Shown one piece after another: positions 63,110 to 64,000 of a DNA stretch of 64,000 nucleotides. The translations under genes were made by a program, and so were the position numbers. The stretch is taken from positions 198,384 to 262,383 of the forward strand of contig NZ_JBMMUF010000006.1 in assembly GCF_049257235.1 (NCBI RefSeq), given 5' to 3'. Numbering within the stretch: position 1 is the stretch's first letter; each line of letters starts with the position of its first letter. Source of the stretch: Pseudoalteromonas sp049257235. GTDB lineage: Bacteria; Pseudomonadota; Gammaproteobacteria; Enterobacterales; Alteromonadaceae. The notes under the pieces were generated by a model. It had not been told where the DNA came from and made no database searches. It was given only the letters and a program-made list of their open reading frames with translations.

Positions 63110-63638
63110 CTTCAGTTATATACTCATCTTTAAGGCGCACATAATTGTCTGCCGATACCTTTAAGAAAGCGCGTTCACTCTCTGTTAGTGGCCGTGCTTT
63201 TTTTACAGGGCTGCCTACATATAGATAACCAGACTCCAAAGTTTTGTTGGGTGGCACTAGCGCACCGCCGCCAATGATCACATCATCCTCAACAACCACA
63301 TTGTCCATCACAATCGCCCCCATTCCAACCAAGATGCGATTACCAAGAGTACAACCATGTAACATTGCCTTGTGACCCACGGTGACATCTTCGCCAATAA
63401 TAAGAGGGTAACCACTAGGGTTTGCCGTACTTGAGCGAGTTAAATGCAGCACCGTTCCATCTTGAATATTTGAGCGCTTGCCAATGCGCATAAAGTTAAC
63501 ATCACCGCGTGCGGCGACAAGAGGCCAGATACTCGCATCTTCTGCGATTTCTACATCACCAACAATAACTGCTGAGTCGTGCACATAAGCGCTAGGGTGG
63601 ATGACTGGAGATTTACCTTTATAACTTTCGATACTCAT
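63087..63638 (-). CDS. Gamma-class carbonic anhydrase-like protein (YrdA family)
   Basis: 183 residues of left-handed beta-helix: YVHDSAVIVGDVEIAEDASIWPLVAARGDVNFMRIGKRSNIQDGTVLHL, with GHKAMLHGCTLGNRILVGMGA supplying the metal-binding histidines. Family members form trimers with Zn at the interface. E. coli YrdA is the closest named relative by position and sequence; carbonic anhydrase activity is not assured. Confidence 0.93.
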   Translation of the reverse strand: MSIESYKGKSPVIHPSAYVHDSAVIVGDVEIAEDASIWPLVAARGDVNFMRIGKRSNIQDGTVLHLTRSSTANPSGYPLIIGEDVTVGHKAMLHGCTLGNRILVGMGAIVMDNVVVEDDVIIGGGALVPPNKTLESGYLYVGSPVKKARPLTESERAFLKVSADNYVRLKDEYITEVKPVTSL

Positions 63639-64000
63639 AGTGGGTTCCTACTGTTTTAGCACCTCTATATGGAATTGACCTCACTCTAGCGAGCTACTGA
63701 GCAATTCGCAATAAAACAATGGCTGGACAAAAAACACTCGGCTCTTATATAAACATAGCGCCAACAAGGTAATAAAGACGTTAAAAACGTAGTAAAAGTG
63801 TATCTATCGGCCGCTTTTTGCGCGAACGATCCATTTTTAGCAATTTTCTTTAAAAAAGGGGTTGCGTCGAAATCGAATCTCCCTATAATGCGCATCCACC
63901 GACACGGCGGACTGCTTACAAACAAGCGATACGACGAGTTGGTTGAGTCAAGTAAAACTGAGTTTTAAGAAACTTTAAACTTTCTCAAAATTAAGTGTTG
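63639..64000 (+). other. Upstream region and leader of an rRNA operon
   Basis: No protein gene is credible here. The right part (63897-64000) is the transcribed leader of an rRNA operon whose 16S gene must begin just beyond the window. I did not see a clear boxA. The left part (63639-63830) shows nothing recognisable, though Fis sites would be expected. In E. coli the yrdA gene also adjoins an rRNA operon (rrnD). Confidence 0.7.
63862..63889 (+). promoter_or_regulatory. rRNA operon P1-type promoter
   Basis: TTGCGT (63862-63867), 16-bp spacer, perfect TATAAT (63884-63889). The -10 is followed by GCGCATCCACCGACACGG, the G/C-rich discriminator and start region of E. coli rrn P1 promoters in nearly the same wording. 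An A/T-rich UP-element-like stretch lies upstream (about 63830-63858). The G/C discriminator predicts ppGpp control. Confidence 0.85.

Noticed and set aside
63686..63925. 79-residue minus-strand frame over the rRNA promoter
   Set aside because: It runs through the P1 promoter and leader and has no protein family features.
1..64000. CRISPR arrays, prophage, insertion sequences, toxin-antitoxin pairs or tRNA genes
   Set aside because: Read through on both strands; no regularly spaced repeats, transposase or phage proteins, or tRNA cloverleaf were recognised.
63940..64000. Start of 16S rRNA
   Set aside because: The conserved 5' end of 16S rRNA (AGAGTTTGATC) does not occur before the window ends.

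Overview
The window is a piece of a gammaproteobacterial chromosome that carries the replication origin. Gene content and order, an A+T-leaning base composition, a GlyGly-CTERM-type protease and a MipA/OmpV-DUF3019 two-component locus point to a marine Alteromonadales species, most like Pseudoalteromonas. That placement is an inference from families I recognise, not from a database search. Almost all genes are chromosomal core genes. Accessory material is confined to the left end, a protease gene after gyrB, and a repeat between trkH and trkA.

Layout. 1-6.7 kb (minus): creD (cut by the window edge), creC and creB, preceded by a second two-component pair translationally coupled to a DUF3019 periplasmic protein and a MipA/OmpV outer-membrane protein. 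6.7-11.7 kb: a very large secreted subtilisin-like protease. 11.9-20.4 kb: glmU and the complete F1Fo ATP synthase operon atpIBEFHAGDC. 20.5-24.8 kb: parB, parA, rsmG, mnmG. 24.87-25.2 kb: oriC, with 14 GATC sites in about 320 bp, three tandem 12/13-mers and several DnaA boxes, followed by mioC and a 433-bp gap with further DnaA boxes and inverted repeats. 26-31 kb (minus): a PEP mutase/isocitrate lyase-like gene, mnmE, yidC, yidD, rnpA, rpmH. 31.1-37.7 kb (plus): an intergenic region rich in GATC sites with a DnaA box inside the probable dnaA promoter, then dnaA-dnaN-recF-gyrB. Two parS-like sites lie inside recF.

37.8-52.2 kb: a small subtilase, glyQS, a lipoprotein, tusA, fadBA with FadR-like operators, slt, pepQ, a YigZ/IMPACT protein, trkH. 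52.3-56.5 kb (minus): trkA, rsmB, fmt, def. 56.6-63.1 kb (plus): a LysM protein, dprA, smg, a topoisomerase-type zinc-finger protein, tsaC, hemF, aroE, a DUF1488 protein. A truncated haemoglobin and a gamma-carbonic-anhydrase-like protein lie on the minus strand there. The window ends in an rRNA operon promoter and leader; the 16S gene itself is not reached.

Functionally, the centre holds the replication initiation and segregation module: oriC, DnaA with its regulated promoter, the sliding clamp, RecF, gyrase B, ParA/ParB and parS. Around it sit the ribosome, tRNA-modification and membrane-insertion genes that usually accompany it. I found no CRISPR array, prophage, insertion sequence or tRNA. 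The most interesting non-standard items are the parS sites read in the same frame as F-H-V-(E/K)-H within RecF, the MipA/DUF3019 two-component cassette, the pair of FadR-like operators and the 26-bp repeat between trkH and trkA.
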